Shown piece after piece: positions 1-9,750 of a stretch of 64,000 nucleotides of DNA. The stretch comes from Chondrus crispus (lineage: Eukaryota; Rhodophyta; Florideophyceae; Gigartinales; Gigartinaceae). The position numbers and the translations under genes were made by a program. The notes beneath the pieces were generated by a model. That model had not been told where the DNA came from, searched no databases, and saw only the letters and a list, made by a program, of their open reading frames with translations. The stretch's first letter is position 1, and each line of letters starts with the position of its first letter. The stretch is from contig NW_005179028.1 of assembly GCF_000350225.1 (NCBI RefSeq), forward strand, positions 1 to 64,000, read 5' to 3'.

Positions 1-1343
1 AGTATCGAGGAACTCATCAAGTCTAGTTTTCACAACGGTTTGGCAATTGTCTCATATAATTTCTCAATTTCTCTTCGTCAGACCTGCTATTACAGTACAT
101 GTTCATGACTAACCCAACGAGCTGTAATTTCAACCCACAGCTTTCTAGTCATATCCATTCAGAAATCCTTGTGCGTAAAGCCAAAAATGTCGAAGATAAA
201 GTTATGATTCATGTAACATTGGAATTTTGCACTGCCGTTAAAAGCTAATTATATAGGTTTCAAGGAGGCACCTACCGTCAGGATTGCCCGTATATGTTCT
301 ATTGGTAGTTTGAAAACATGATAACGGTGTCACGAAGTATTGACGCAAATGAACAATGATCGAGTCAGAGCATTGTCCTGACATGACTATTTTTTCAGAA
401 GTCTCTACTTCAACCGATTTCTGCACTGTTACTGTATTTTGTCCGCAGGCCGAGCCTATGCAAATGGATCATATGTGCAGTCTTCGTCTTGATCCCCCGT
501 GCTTTGGAAACTAAGAACTGCGATGTACAAGTGGTTTTTATAATCAATAAGGATTCCTTCTCTTGAACAGCTCACAAGCTCTTTAAATATTTCCTTGTCT
601 AGTGTCGTGTCTATCCGGCCAGGCGTTATCAAAACATAAAAATCCTCACATTTTATTTCTCCTTTCAACTTTCAACTTTGATGTTAACGATTTCTACTCT
701 TCTTTAGTAGGTTGACTCGTTTTAAAACTTTTGTGAAGGTAAAAATGAATAGGAAATACTCTACGGAATGTCTCTATACCACTGGTATAAATTTCGCTTA
801 AAGAAAAATGCTTACTGTAGGCCGACCTTTTCGTTTGTACACCTTTAGATGCATCAACAAGTTGATTTTCGCTAGAACCGACAGGCAAATGCGTTACATG
901 TAGATGGACTTCTAGTTGCAAAAAACAGAATTTAAGTTGCGGTTTGCCTTGTCCAGAAAAAATAAAATATCTGTTGTCCTCATACGAGGACCAACGGTCC
1001 GATATAAACTAGACCAGATGACGCGAAGGTTACGTCCAATTATTTGCCAGACTTGTTTTATGTTTCTCAAGCAGCTGTTGCACCAGATGGCTTCTCTCTC
1101 GCCTTTGATCGTGAGTCGCGTAGCGAAGCGTGAATTGGAATTCTAGAAAGACGCATTGCAAAAGATGTTGAAAACCATTTCGAAATTTTACCAGCAAACT
1201 CTACGGCACATATGTATCGAAACATTTTCTGGTGCATTTCTGGGGAAAAGGAAGGAGGAGCCAATTTCTGGCAAAAACTAAATTTAAATGGGCCCCTCTG
1301 AAAATACTGCTTCTGGCCTGTCTCATGCCGCTGCTCTCAACCG
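1..1343. other. AT-rich stretch without a supported gene
   Basis: No convincing gene is visible. Two short minus-strand open stretches (694-921 and 456-668) read like protein but begin at TTG, lie in different frames and match no family I know. They could be exons or decayed remains of one gene. A motif at 975-1003 recurs at 6351-6379. Confidence 0.4.
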
Positions 1344-2033
1344 TCAGAACGGCCTAATTCTTTCGCACATTTCTATCTGTAAGCACCTCATGCATTTCAG
1401 GCATTTTTCCATGTCAGCAATCAAGCCTTCGTTCATCGTTGTTTGTTTTAGAGAGTTCACCAGGTCGAAATTCGCCTGCACGAAAGAAGCAGGGAGAGAG
1501 TTTTCCTTATCCCCCGGCATGATAGTTCTCTTAACGGACGCCCTGCTTGAAATGGGTCCACTGGGCCTTCTGGTGGCAATTGGTCTCCTGCTGACGGGCC
1601 CTCTTGTGGCGTTAAGGGTGAATTCCGGTAATGGCGAAGTCGTGGGAAAACTCTGGAAGCAATTGTTGGCCGTCGACGACACGAACCTTACAGAAGGGAG
1701 TAATCCAATTGCTGGTGCTCGAAGAGATGGTCCTTTTGCTGAGACACGAGCAAATCGCTCAGCTGCTCTTTTCTCTCGCAACCTGCATGCCTGAATCCAA
1801 ATATCACGCTCAGGGAACAGTTGGAGACACAACTTTCTTGTAAATTCGGTAAGCAGACCAAGTTTGTCAAGTAGTCCGCAGGTGCATCGCAAGCGAATCC
1901 TGATAATAGCGGGTGCACAAGCGCCAGTCATGGCGAACCTCTCAATGAAAGCGTTTCCGCGCCTGTCAATAGTGCAGGCTGATGAAATGGTAAACAAAAG
2001 ACAGACGCCAAGGGAAAGCATAACGGTTTTCAT
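1344..2033 (-). CDS. Putative secreted protein, 229 aa, unknown function
   Basis: I do not recognise this protein. It opens at an ATG and starts with a typical signal peptide: Met-Lys, then a hydrophobic run and a likely cleavage site near residues 18-20 (SSA followed by Cys). The rest is basic and rich in Cys, Arg and Ser, with several cysteines in the first 60 residues and more in the last 25, including a CLKCMRC-like cluster. No membrane segment follows the leader. A TATA-like box lies about 85 bp upstream of the ATG, which supports a real promoter and this strand. An opposite-strand frame (1288-1794) overlaps it and lacks such support. The middle third (Pro/Ser/Thr/Arg-rich) is low in obvious structure, so an unseen intron or a shorter true product is possible. 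Treat as tentative. Confidence 0.45.
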   Translation of the reverse strand: MKTVMLSLGVCLLFTISSACTIDRRGNAFIERFAMTGACAPAIIRIRLRCTCGLLDKLGLLTEFTRKLCLQLFPERDIWIQACRLREKRAAERFARVSAKGPSLRAPAIGLLPSVRFVSSTANNCFQSFPTTSPLPEFTLNATRGPVSRRPIATRRPSGPISSRASVKRTIMPGDKENSLPASFVQANFDLVNSLKQTTMNEGLIADMEKCLKCMRCLQIEMCERIRPF

Positions 2034-2079
2034 GATGAATTTTGAGGAAATAGTTGGTTACTGGACTGATTCTGTAGTG

Positions 2080-2400
2080 AAGTGGCGAAGGCAAGCAGTA
2101 TCAGGACTCACTTCTTGTTTATATACTGATCCAAGAGTCCTGATTTACTTAACAGAATGAAGAATGAGAGATAAGTGACCGCAGGTTTGCTCCAGTGACA
2201 GTGTTTTTGTATCTGAATGCTTTTGACGCATTGAAAAATCGCGGATCGATGACAAATGTGAATTTGGATGGCGCAGTTTGTCTCTTGAAAGGACAGAAAG
2301 GACAGAAACGGAGATATAGCTTTCGTTTCATAGTAAAATAGCCTTTTCGATGGATTTGTTTCATTCAAGTATACCCGAGAGGTGCCCTTTGGCAGATTTG
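2080..2400. repeat. Dispersed repeat, copy 1 (upstream region of the 1344-2033 gene)
   Basis: This stretch resembles 4708-5010 in the same orientation. Shared blocks include TCAGGACT, CCTGATTTACTTA, CAGAATGA and GTGACCGCA, and by eye the two are about 65-70% alike. Copy 1 covers the promoter and 5' flank of the secreted-protein gene. Confidence 0.55.
2118..2125 (-). promoter_or_regulatory. TATA box of the 1344-2033 gene
   Basis: The minus strand reads TATATAAA, about 85-92 bp upstream of the ATG at 2033. That distance suits a short 5' UTR. The related upstream repeat at about 4.74 kb has lost this match. Confidence 0.45.
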
Positions 2401-4707
2401 TCATATGAAATGCAGGTTTGGGTGCTGTTTAACAGTATCGTTAGATATGCGCGAGCATCGGGACGCGTCAGAAACGCAAGAACCAAAATCTAGGAAGGTC
2501 GAACACAGCAAGAGCGCTCATCTATTCGTTCGGGAATGCATGAACAGGAAACATGCAGTTTTCTCATGTCCTCCTTTTGCGCTGCGAAAGCCACGTAAAT
2601 GGTGCTGCGAGTGAAACTCATGAGTACAGTATCATACCGTAGACCCTTATCGCGAGTAGTTCGGTGGGTGACGAAACTCCTATTTCCGTGAAATATTGAG
2701 TTGGCTCTTTCGGAATTACTCTTGATTAACGGATCTTCTGGTGTGGTCCTCTAATGTATAGAGTACGACACAGTAGGCAGACAGTAAATACACATTCACA
2801 AAATAAATATTCCAAAAAATGCAGTCTTAAGAAATGCGACGGCACCGTTGCGGACACTCTGTCAATCATGGGGACTACGCAAACGATCAAATCCCGCACT
2901 GAGTGGGACTGTAACGAATAACGTCTAGTCATTTCCTAAAAGAATCACTCATCGCCCGAAAAATGTAGAACCAGTCCGTTTATATCGTTTTCAGTTGGTC
3001 GTCTTTGCAAATTTTGAAGAATATTATCTGATTAGGAACAGGAATAGTGTGCCGTTCGACTGACCGCAACAGTAGCTAATAGAGATGAATCTTCGGATCT
3101 ACTCAAGACCTGAATTTGTTTATCGAATTCGTGCTGCACGTGTGAAGGCATTGTATCATAGATCATTCATGTGCACATATGCAGCATATCTAGTAGATAA
3201 AGTATACACCACCCCAATATATAATGCCGGTAGTACAGTATACATGTGATGCATTCCACTCGTGGAAACGGTGCATTTGCGCCACAGGTTACGGAGAAAT
3301 TAGTCTTTGACACAAAGGCCGTACAATATGGACATGCTGCACAGCAGCGGAAAGGCGACAAGGCATGATGTGAATGGGACATGGTGTTAACCCTCGCGGT
3401 ACCGGACTGAACATGGGAAATCGCCCTACGAAAATTGACCCGGCAGATCCTACCAGAATCACTGAATCGAAACCCCGATTTAGTGTGGTCGGGACGATGA
3501 GATTCTCGGACGAAAATTTGTCAGGTCTCTCGATTCCTGGTTGTTTATACAACTGAGGAAAGTGAGGTTGATGTCCCATTCTCTTGGCATCAACACCATG
3601 ATATTGTTTCACTGCCACGTAGTAACCTTTGTGCAATAGTGAGTAAGTAGAGGACTCAAAGAATTTGGATGCAAAGGAGGAACATTTGTTTCAAACTCTA
3701 GTGCATACTGTGAAGTAGACCTCGCTTCGTAGAAACCAACCTCACAGACCAATTTGCTTTGGGTGACAGTATACAAAATTTCTATAACTAGCAATACTGA
3801 AGCTACTTGATAGTGCTCGAAACAAGAGAGACATGCCCTGAAGTTTTGTCGCGGCACAGTGATTCATACAAAGGAGATTTAGAGCTTTTCCGAGAAGTTG
3901 AAAACGTGGATAAACGCCTCAACGTACTTGCGACTTCTGACTTGATACTGCGCGCATATATCGATGAGATACAGGCCACAGGTACACCAAAAACCACGCT
4001 TGGAGTTACCTTAATTTAGTTTTTAGTAGCTTATATCTTGACTCACTGGTGATCTGAGAGAGCAGTTCCCAAAAAGAGGATGAAAGGAAGGCAAATTCCT
4101 TGTATCTTATGTACGCCTTAAGAGTCGCGAGATATACATCACAAGAAATATACGAAAAGGTGCTACATCTTCAATACGTCAACACGATATGAGCATGCGA
4201 TATGTGTTTAACAACCTGACTCTTACTAAAGAGAAACAAGACCAGATTCGGAAGAAGAATTGTGGCTAGGTCTCACAGGAACGGTGATTGACACTGCCTA
4301 CACAATTTAAGATTTAAAGGGAGACGAAATGGACAAATTCCTTCATTGCGTTCGTTGCCAGGATTCTTAAGAACTCGAGGTATATTGCACGCATTGGGAA
4401 ACGCCACAGCTCGACAAAAAGATGCATTGCACTCCTCCATGTCGCAAAGTAGCAAAAAAAGAGAGGGAATTGAGTACAGGTCAGGGTTATAAGAGGGGTG
4501 TGTTTCATGCTTTGTTTCAAAAGATATCATCTAATTTTAGATTAACATGACGTGGTGCCTCTGGTGACTCTTTCACATCGAGGTTCTCAAACATTAATGC
4601 TTGCGGCATGCCAATTAATTCTATACGCGAAGCTTTCTCATTATGTTCTCTTCGCACCGAGTCCCATGATGACTTTCAACAAGTGCTTGAGTGACGGACT
4701 TGGTTCT

Positions 4708-5010
4708 GTGGGGCGGTAGCAAAGGGAGGTAGCATCAGGACTTCACTTCTCGCTTACATATTGACCCAAGAACCCTGATTTACTTACCAGAATGAGGCGG
4801 GGGAGGTGGGTGACCGCATGTTTGTTGGACTGAAAGACTTGCCACGTATCGTTAGACGCGCGGCCAAGATCGCAATGACTGGGGACATTTGTGAACATGG
4901 ATGGGGATGTTATTTTTCTGAGCGGACAGGAACGGGGGTACTGCTTTCATCTCATAGCGAAAATCCTTTTCGATGAATTGGCCGCGTGACATGAACCTGT
5001 ACTAGAATTT
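4708..5010. repeat. Dispersed repeat, copy 2
   Basis: Counterpart of 2080-2400 in the same orientation. The ATG at the equivalent place (minus strand, near 4667) opens only a few codons, so no gene remains beside this copy. It could be the decayed promoter of a paralogue or one copy of a non-coding mobile element. Confidence 0.5.
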
Positions 5011-5866
5011 TCTTCATGAATTCATTTCACAGGACTTTCAAACTTACATGTGTTCCTGCTTTCAGAAGGAAAGTATCATCACATCACTGTTGTCGTAGCT
5101 ATCTCCTTTGGTCTCAGTAGTTGTTCTTTATGCTCAAACTGCAATACAAGGTCATGACACAATACAAGTGCAGCTTACGGCCACTTGATCAGAGACCACC
5201 TAAGGTACATTTTCGTCCTCGTCGCGAACGAATGAGAGAATATTTGGGCAGGCTTGGGTCGCATCTTGCCCTCTGATAGCGGAGCTGGCTCGCGCCATCT
5301 TAGCGGGGTTCGGTGGTAATGTCTTCACCGCTTTGCAGGTTTAATGTGACTTTCCCCGTAGTGGAAAGATCGCTGTCTCCCTCACAGTAAAGACAATGAA
5401 AACAACACCCTTCTACCGTCTACAGTGCACCATCATCAGATATTCCCAATCTCTGTTTGGGCCACGAAGTTTTTACAATGATAAATTGTAACCAGCCTGT
5501 CACTGCATGAGTTGATACAGTCAATGCCGTAAACTTGCCGTACACGTCCAAATAGGAGCTCGATCGTGCACATTACAGCGGTAGAGCCTAATTCTTATCC
5601 GATTCTACCAGTCTTTAATTTGTCTGTGCGTTTGCATGTTTTTTCATGCCTCTTTAAGTCTCCGTTCACCCTGTTGCTTTCGTCTAAGATTATTTTCCAG
5701 CAGAAAAGAAAGGCTCCCACATTAACGAGCTGAAGTCATATCAGGTCGAATATTCTCTGGACGTTTCAGAGGTCACCCGGATAAATTTGTTTCAAAAGAA
5801 GCCTGCAAATCAGCGCCTCGCAGACAATATTTCATGTGAGTTCAAACAAGGAGACACGTATTTTCT

Positions 5867-5966
5867 CCTTTTATGCAGAGCTAATACAGTTGTGTCTATC
5901 AGCCCAGAGCTACTACTACCTTTTATGTAGAGCTAATACAGTTGTGACTATCAGACCGGAGCAACT
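5867..5966. repeat. Tandem duplication, 52-bp unit, two copies
   Basis: Unit 5867-5918 (CCTTTTATG, AGAGCTAATACAGTTGTG, CTATCAG) is repeated from 5919 with a few substitutions. Confidence 0.8.
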
Positions 5967-6344
5967 TTTAGGAGGACTGCTCTTTTTTGCAAAAATATAT
6001 GAATTAAATTGAATATTTAAAAAGCTACCTGGGACAAATTTCCACAACGTACTTGTCGTCGGCAATAACATGTTGAAGAACGCCGAGATAACAGCTTTGT
6101 ATACGCAGAAAGAGTAAAAATACAATGCAGATTGAGAGCCTAATTACCTTTTCGAACTGCAGTTTTTGGTTTCGAAGTTATTCTAGATGGGGGTTTAAGG
6201 CGGTTTAAAAAAGCTTCTTTTCTAGACGTATCTAAAAACGACCAGGAAGAATATGAAATTCTCACAAACTTCCTTCTGGCCTCACGGCAGAAGTCAAATA
6301 CAGTGCGGGGTCATCTTTTTCCATCTTGTCGAGAAATTTTCTTG

Positions 6345-6380
6345 AAAGCTGTCCTCATATGAGAACAACGGTCCAATAGA
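6345..6380. repeat. Short dispersed repeat shared with 970-1003
   Basis: The block TGTCCTCATA, GAG, AACGGTCC occurs at 975-1003 and at 6351-6379 in the same orientation with three or four differences. Similarity fades on both sides. It may be the edge of an old, otherwise unrecognisable repeat. Confidence 0.4.
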
Positions 6381-6723
6381 CTCTATATAGTAGTGGCAAA
6401 AAACAGTCGCCGCTACCCTGCAGCTTAGCACGTCATACCATTGAGTCAGACGCGTAGAAATATAGAGCAAGCAACGATGCATGCGCAGTGACTCTAGTGC
6501 GGTTCTGTACGATTAAAGGTCTCGCAATAGGACGAGATACAAATCTTAGCTTTCGTACACGTTACGCACGAAGAGCATCACATGAAAGTCATTCATGTCA
6601 TCGTCGTCGAAAAGCCCCCCACGCACATTTAAGCATGAAATCGCACCTCATCATGCCGGCCGCTCAACACCATAGCGCGCACGCCGGACAGCTCCAAACC
6701 GCAGACACTTCTCCTCCGACGCC

Positions 6724-7224
6724 ATGACTGTTGCAATCCTCTTGTTCGTCTCTCTCTCGCTCTTCGCGTGGCTCCCTTCCACGCACGGTCTCACAGCCGA
6801 GTGCGCAATGCAGTTCTTCGCCACCGGGATGGGGGACAAGTCAGTGTCGATCGTGGGCGACACAAACACCGGCTTTGGCGGCGTGGTGAGCGGGTCTGCC
6901 AAGTTCGGTGCCGACGAGGCCGAGGTACGGTTCTCCGCGCCGTACAATGGGGGCGAGCTGCAGCTCAAGCAGATTGTGGCGACGTTTAACGCGCCGTATA
7001 TGGGGTGCCGGATCGATCAGCTAGTGATCGGAAACATCTCCCTCTTTGGATTTGGAACGGGACAGTGTTTGAAGGTGACGCAGAATTGTCCAAGCAGCGG
7101 CCCCGTGTCAAGCTACGGGAACATTTATGTGGACCTTTGGTGTACCGTGCCCCAGGACGGCTCCGTGCCGGGCGGTACTTTCCGGGCGGACTGGTTTCAG
7201 GCGACTTTGCTGGACACTTGCTAG
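6724..7224 (+). CDS. Small secreted cysteine-containing protein, 166 aa
   Basis: The frame starts at an ATG in good context (GCCATGA). The first 22 residues form a clear signal peptide with a hydrophobic core and a likely cleavage after STHG. The mature part has six cysteines, the last one C-terminal, which suggests up to three disulfides in an extracellular or cell-wall protein. It is rich in Gly, Phe and beta-prone stretches (GFGGVVSGSAKFG, then alternating hydrophobics) and has no membrane segment after the leader. The local sequence is GC-richer than its flanks and has coding-like codon use. I know no family for it. No intron is needed. Its isolated place between an AT-rich stretch and a retrotransposon says nothing about its role. 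A beta-sandwich secreted protein is a guess from composition only. Confidence 0.7.
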   Translation: MTVAILLFVSLSLFAWLPSTHGLTAECAMQFFATGMGDKSVSIVGDTNTGFGGVVSGSAKFGADEAEVRFSAPYNGGELQLKQIVATFNAPYMGCRIDQLVIGNISLFGFGTGQCLKVTQNCPSSGPVSSYGNIYVDLWCTVPQDGSVPGGTFRADWFQATLLDTC

Positions 7225-8123
7225 AGTGGGAAGTCAAGGATGGGGCGTGCTGTGAGATGCAATAAGCATGAGGTTGGTAGTGATCTTTTGGTAAGGAGAA
7301 GTAAGGTACATCACTGTTAGGACATCGCCCTGTCTTTAAGTAAAGTTAGTTCATTTTGATACTGTCGAAAGACGAGTGAAGCTCGAATTGGGCGGCATGG
7401 ATTTTCACGCGTTAAGTTTAGTGAGTCACTGGTTACGCGCGCGCGTGGAGAGTGAGAGTTGGTACAGTATACGCAGGAGCACGCACATACCTTGTCACCG
7501 ACTGTACGGTGGTGCAGTAGTTGAGCACTCCCTCGCCCACTCGGAGACAGGAGACGTATGGCTCATCATTTTTTCTCCTCGTGAGAGGAGCACGCACGTC
7601 TTTTGACTTTATCAAAAATCGCATAAAAAACAATTCAGGAAAAAACTCGGTTCAAATGCAAATCAAGTACAGCAACAGTACAGAGGAGAAAAGTTTACAC
7701 TGTAATCTTTACAGCCATTCAGGCGTCGCAAGTAGCTGTGCACTGTACGTCGAGGGGTACCATGAGTTACAGTAACCTTTTACAGAGAGATGCCGTTTGG
7801 GCGCCATTACAGTGGCCACACCAACTACAGACAGCTCCAGTAACAGGACAGTAAACGTGTACCGTAGACGTGTACCGTAGACGTGTACCGTAGACGTGTA
7901 CCGATGAAGAGTACTGTACTGTAGATGGGAAATCGTGGCGCGGCGGCAAGTGTGCGTCTTCGCGTGCGAGCTGTGCCCTTCGTCGAAGCGCGCCCTGTGC
8001 CCAGCGCACAGGCTGCGTGCGACCTACGGGCGCGCGGCCAGGTCGACAACGGAGACACACTCGCACACAAGCATAAATATCTGGCCATGAGGCCAGCGTC
8101 TACATGCGTACCAAGGGTACTGT
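7225..8123. other. Intergenic stretch between secreted gene and copia 1
   Basis: No gene. The only distinct structure is a 13-bp tandem repeat at 7855-7905. Overlapping short frames on both strands at 7767-8337 come from that repeat and the adjoining LTR. Confidence 0.6.
7855..7905. repeat. 13-bp tandem repeat, about 3.8 copies
   Basis: ACGTGTACCGTAG is repeated head to tail three times exactly, followed by a partial fourth copy ending ACGTGTACCGAT. Confidence 0.9.
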
Positions 8124-8555
8124 TGTAAAACCCTGAAGGTAGCACAAGGTTCAAGTGAACTACTAGAGAATGGATCGGGATCACAAATGGATTCCAAAGA
8201 CATTGTACCCGATAAAGAACGTAGGCACTACCGCGCCCATTCAAGACTCGACGTCGGAAAGAGAGTCGAATGCAATATGCAAATGCAAAGGCAAAGCAGC
8301 TCCCCGCGACCATTGCACATTTAGAGAGAGAATGCAACTAGAAATAGAGAGAAGCAATCAGCAAGCGTCTACTTAAGCGCAAGGTAGATGAGCAACCCCA
8401 GAGCAGAGGGGAAGGCACGATGAAAGCAACGCATAGAGAAGCGACCAGAAGAGAAATTAAGAAAGCAAACAATTTGAGGAGAACTTCCTCCGGCAGTGCC
8501 GATTCTTCGTCCCCGCCTGAGTTCTACCATGGCACAGAATTTCGATCAAACCACA
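8124..8555 (+). repeat. 5' LTR of copia 1
   Basis: Direct repeat of 13244-13674, starting TGTAAAACCC and ending ACCACA. Its last 27 bp already hold the gag start codon. Confidence 0.95.
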
Positions 8556-9750
8556 GTTATGGGCCCAGCCATGACTACTACTCCGAGGAAGCCTACAGAT
8601 CCGCCGCCGTTCACGCTGGTCACCAATAAGTTTAAATGGCGACAGCAGGTACGCACATGGGTCCGCATTGTCAAGCGAATGTCTGATGGAGGATGCAAAA
8701 TCGCTAAAGCTACCAATAGTGCTCTTGGGGACTCGCTGTACTTGGCCGTCGATGAATCTTCACGTTACCTCCTTGACCATGCTCTCCATACTGGGGAGCT
8801 ATCACTTGATCCTGCAGATGACGATCCCGATCAGTCAAAGATGATAGAGAAGATACTCCACATAGTTGCAGAAGAATCGCCGACAGAAAGTGTCAAACGC
8901 CTCGTAAGCATGATGCAAGATGTTCACCAATGCGTACGCCATAGTAACGAGAGTCCCATCGTGTTTGCTAGGATATTCAAAGGCTTAGCGAGCCTCTACC
9001 TCAACAACTGTCACTCAGGGAATGCGATTCAAGGCAGTCAACTTTTTGCAATGATTCTCCTCCAGAACGCTAAGCTACCGGAGACGACAATGAACCAACT
9101 TATACTGCAACTCATCAGCGAATCCACAACTAAGTGTTCCAGCCATATCTCAGAGAATGTGACCCTTTCAGAGGTGAAAGTCAAAAGCATAATACATTCT
9201 ACTGCTAACATCGCAAGTACCCTCGCCCGGGAACATGCTGACATCGCCATCTGTCAACAGATGATAAACCAAACGAGCGAAGACCTTAGGATAATCCTAG
9301 AGCTTCATGACAGGCGCACAAAGGAATTCAAGAATATACCAAATCTTACTCTGAACGCAGCCGCAAGAGCTGTAAGTGAAATCAGTGTCAACCTGACTGA
9401 TGGCTCTGAGAAGAGTCTGCATGGAACGATGTTGGGGAAAAGAGTAATCCACCATCAAGCCGAACCCAGTAGCACTAATAAGCGTCGGATCCCGATTGGT
9501 GAAGGCCCCAAAGCAAACTCCAACTGTAAGGCATGTGGAAAGAAAGGTCATTGGTGAAAAGACCAGCCGGCATGCGTAGCCGAGATGAAGAAACGATTTT
9601 CTCAATCTTCTGATAAGCCCAGGCATTCATCTAACCAAAATGATGAACCCAAACAAACAGCCCACGCTATCATCGCAAGTATGGTTCAGCATGACGATAC
9701 CGACGAGATCTCCCCCCAGCCCAAGGAAAAGAAATCGCTTTTTCGTCATT
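8529..9750 (+). CDS. Gag region of copia 1
   Basis: The likely start is the ATG at 8529, in ideal context (ACCATGG) and inside the LTR; it reads MAQNFDQTT and continues across the primer site. The product is a helical capsid-like protein of about 340 residues ending in a CX2CX3-4GH-type zinc knuckle (CKACGKKGHW) that would bind genomic RNA. Copia 2 has the same knuckle arrangement (CTACGDKGHW), so the two share a family. As a fossil element its reading state is not detailed here. Confidence 0.85.
8556..8570 (+). promoter_or_regulatory. Primer-binding site, half initiator tRNA-Met type
   Basis: GTTATGGGCCCAGCC abuts the LTR end. Its complement matches the anticodon stem-loop of eukaryotic initiator tRNA-Met (CUGGGCCCAUAAC) and not a tRNA 3' end. 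Drosophila copia is known to use a 5' fragment of this tRNA as primer, and the same motif follows the putative LTR of copia 2. Confidence 0.8.

Larger units (their letters stand above)
2401..6723. other. Long AT-rich intergenic stretch
   Basis: No supported gene. The most protein-like frame is 3807-4019 plus (about 70 codons, no ATG, acidic and helical in feel, ending in TAG). It might be an exon or a remnant, but nothing identifies it. The stretch also holds the second copy of the dispersed repeat (4708-5010) and a 52-bp tandem duplication (5867-5966). Confidence 0.4.

Noticed and set aside
1288-1794. 168-codon plus-strand frame
   Set aside because: It overlaps the minus-strand frame that has a signal peptide and a TATA box, and has no support of its own.
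7855-7905. CRISPR-like array
   Set aside because: The 13-bp units are directly adjacent with no spacers; a simple tandem repeat in a eukaryotic window.
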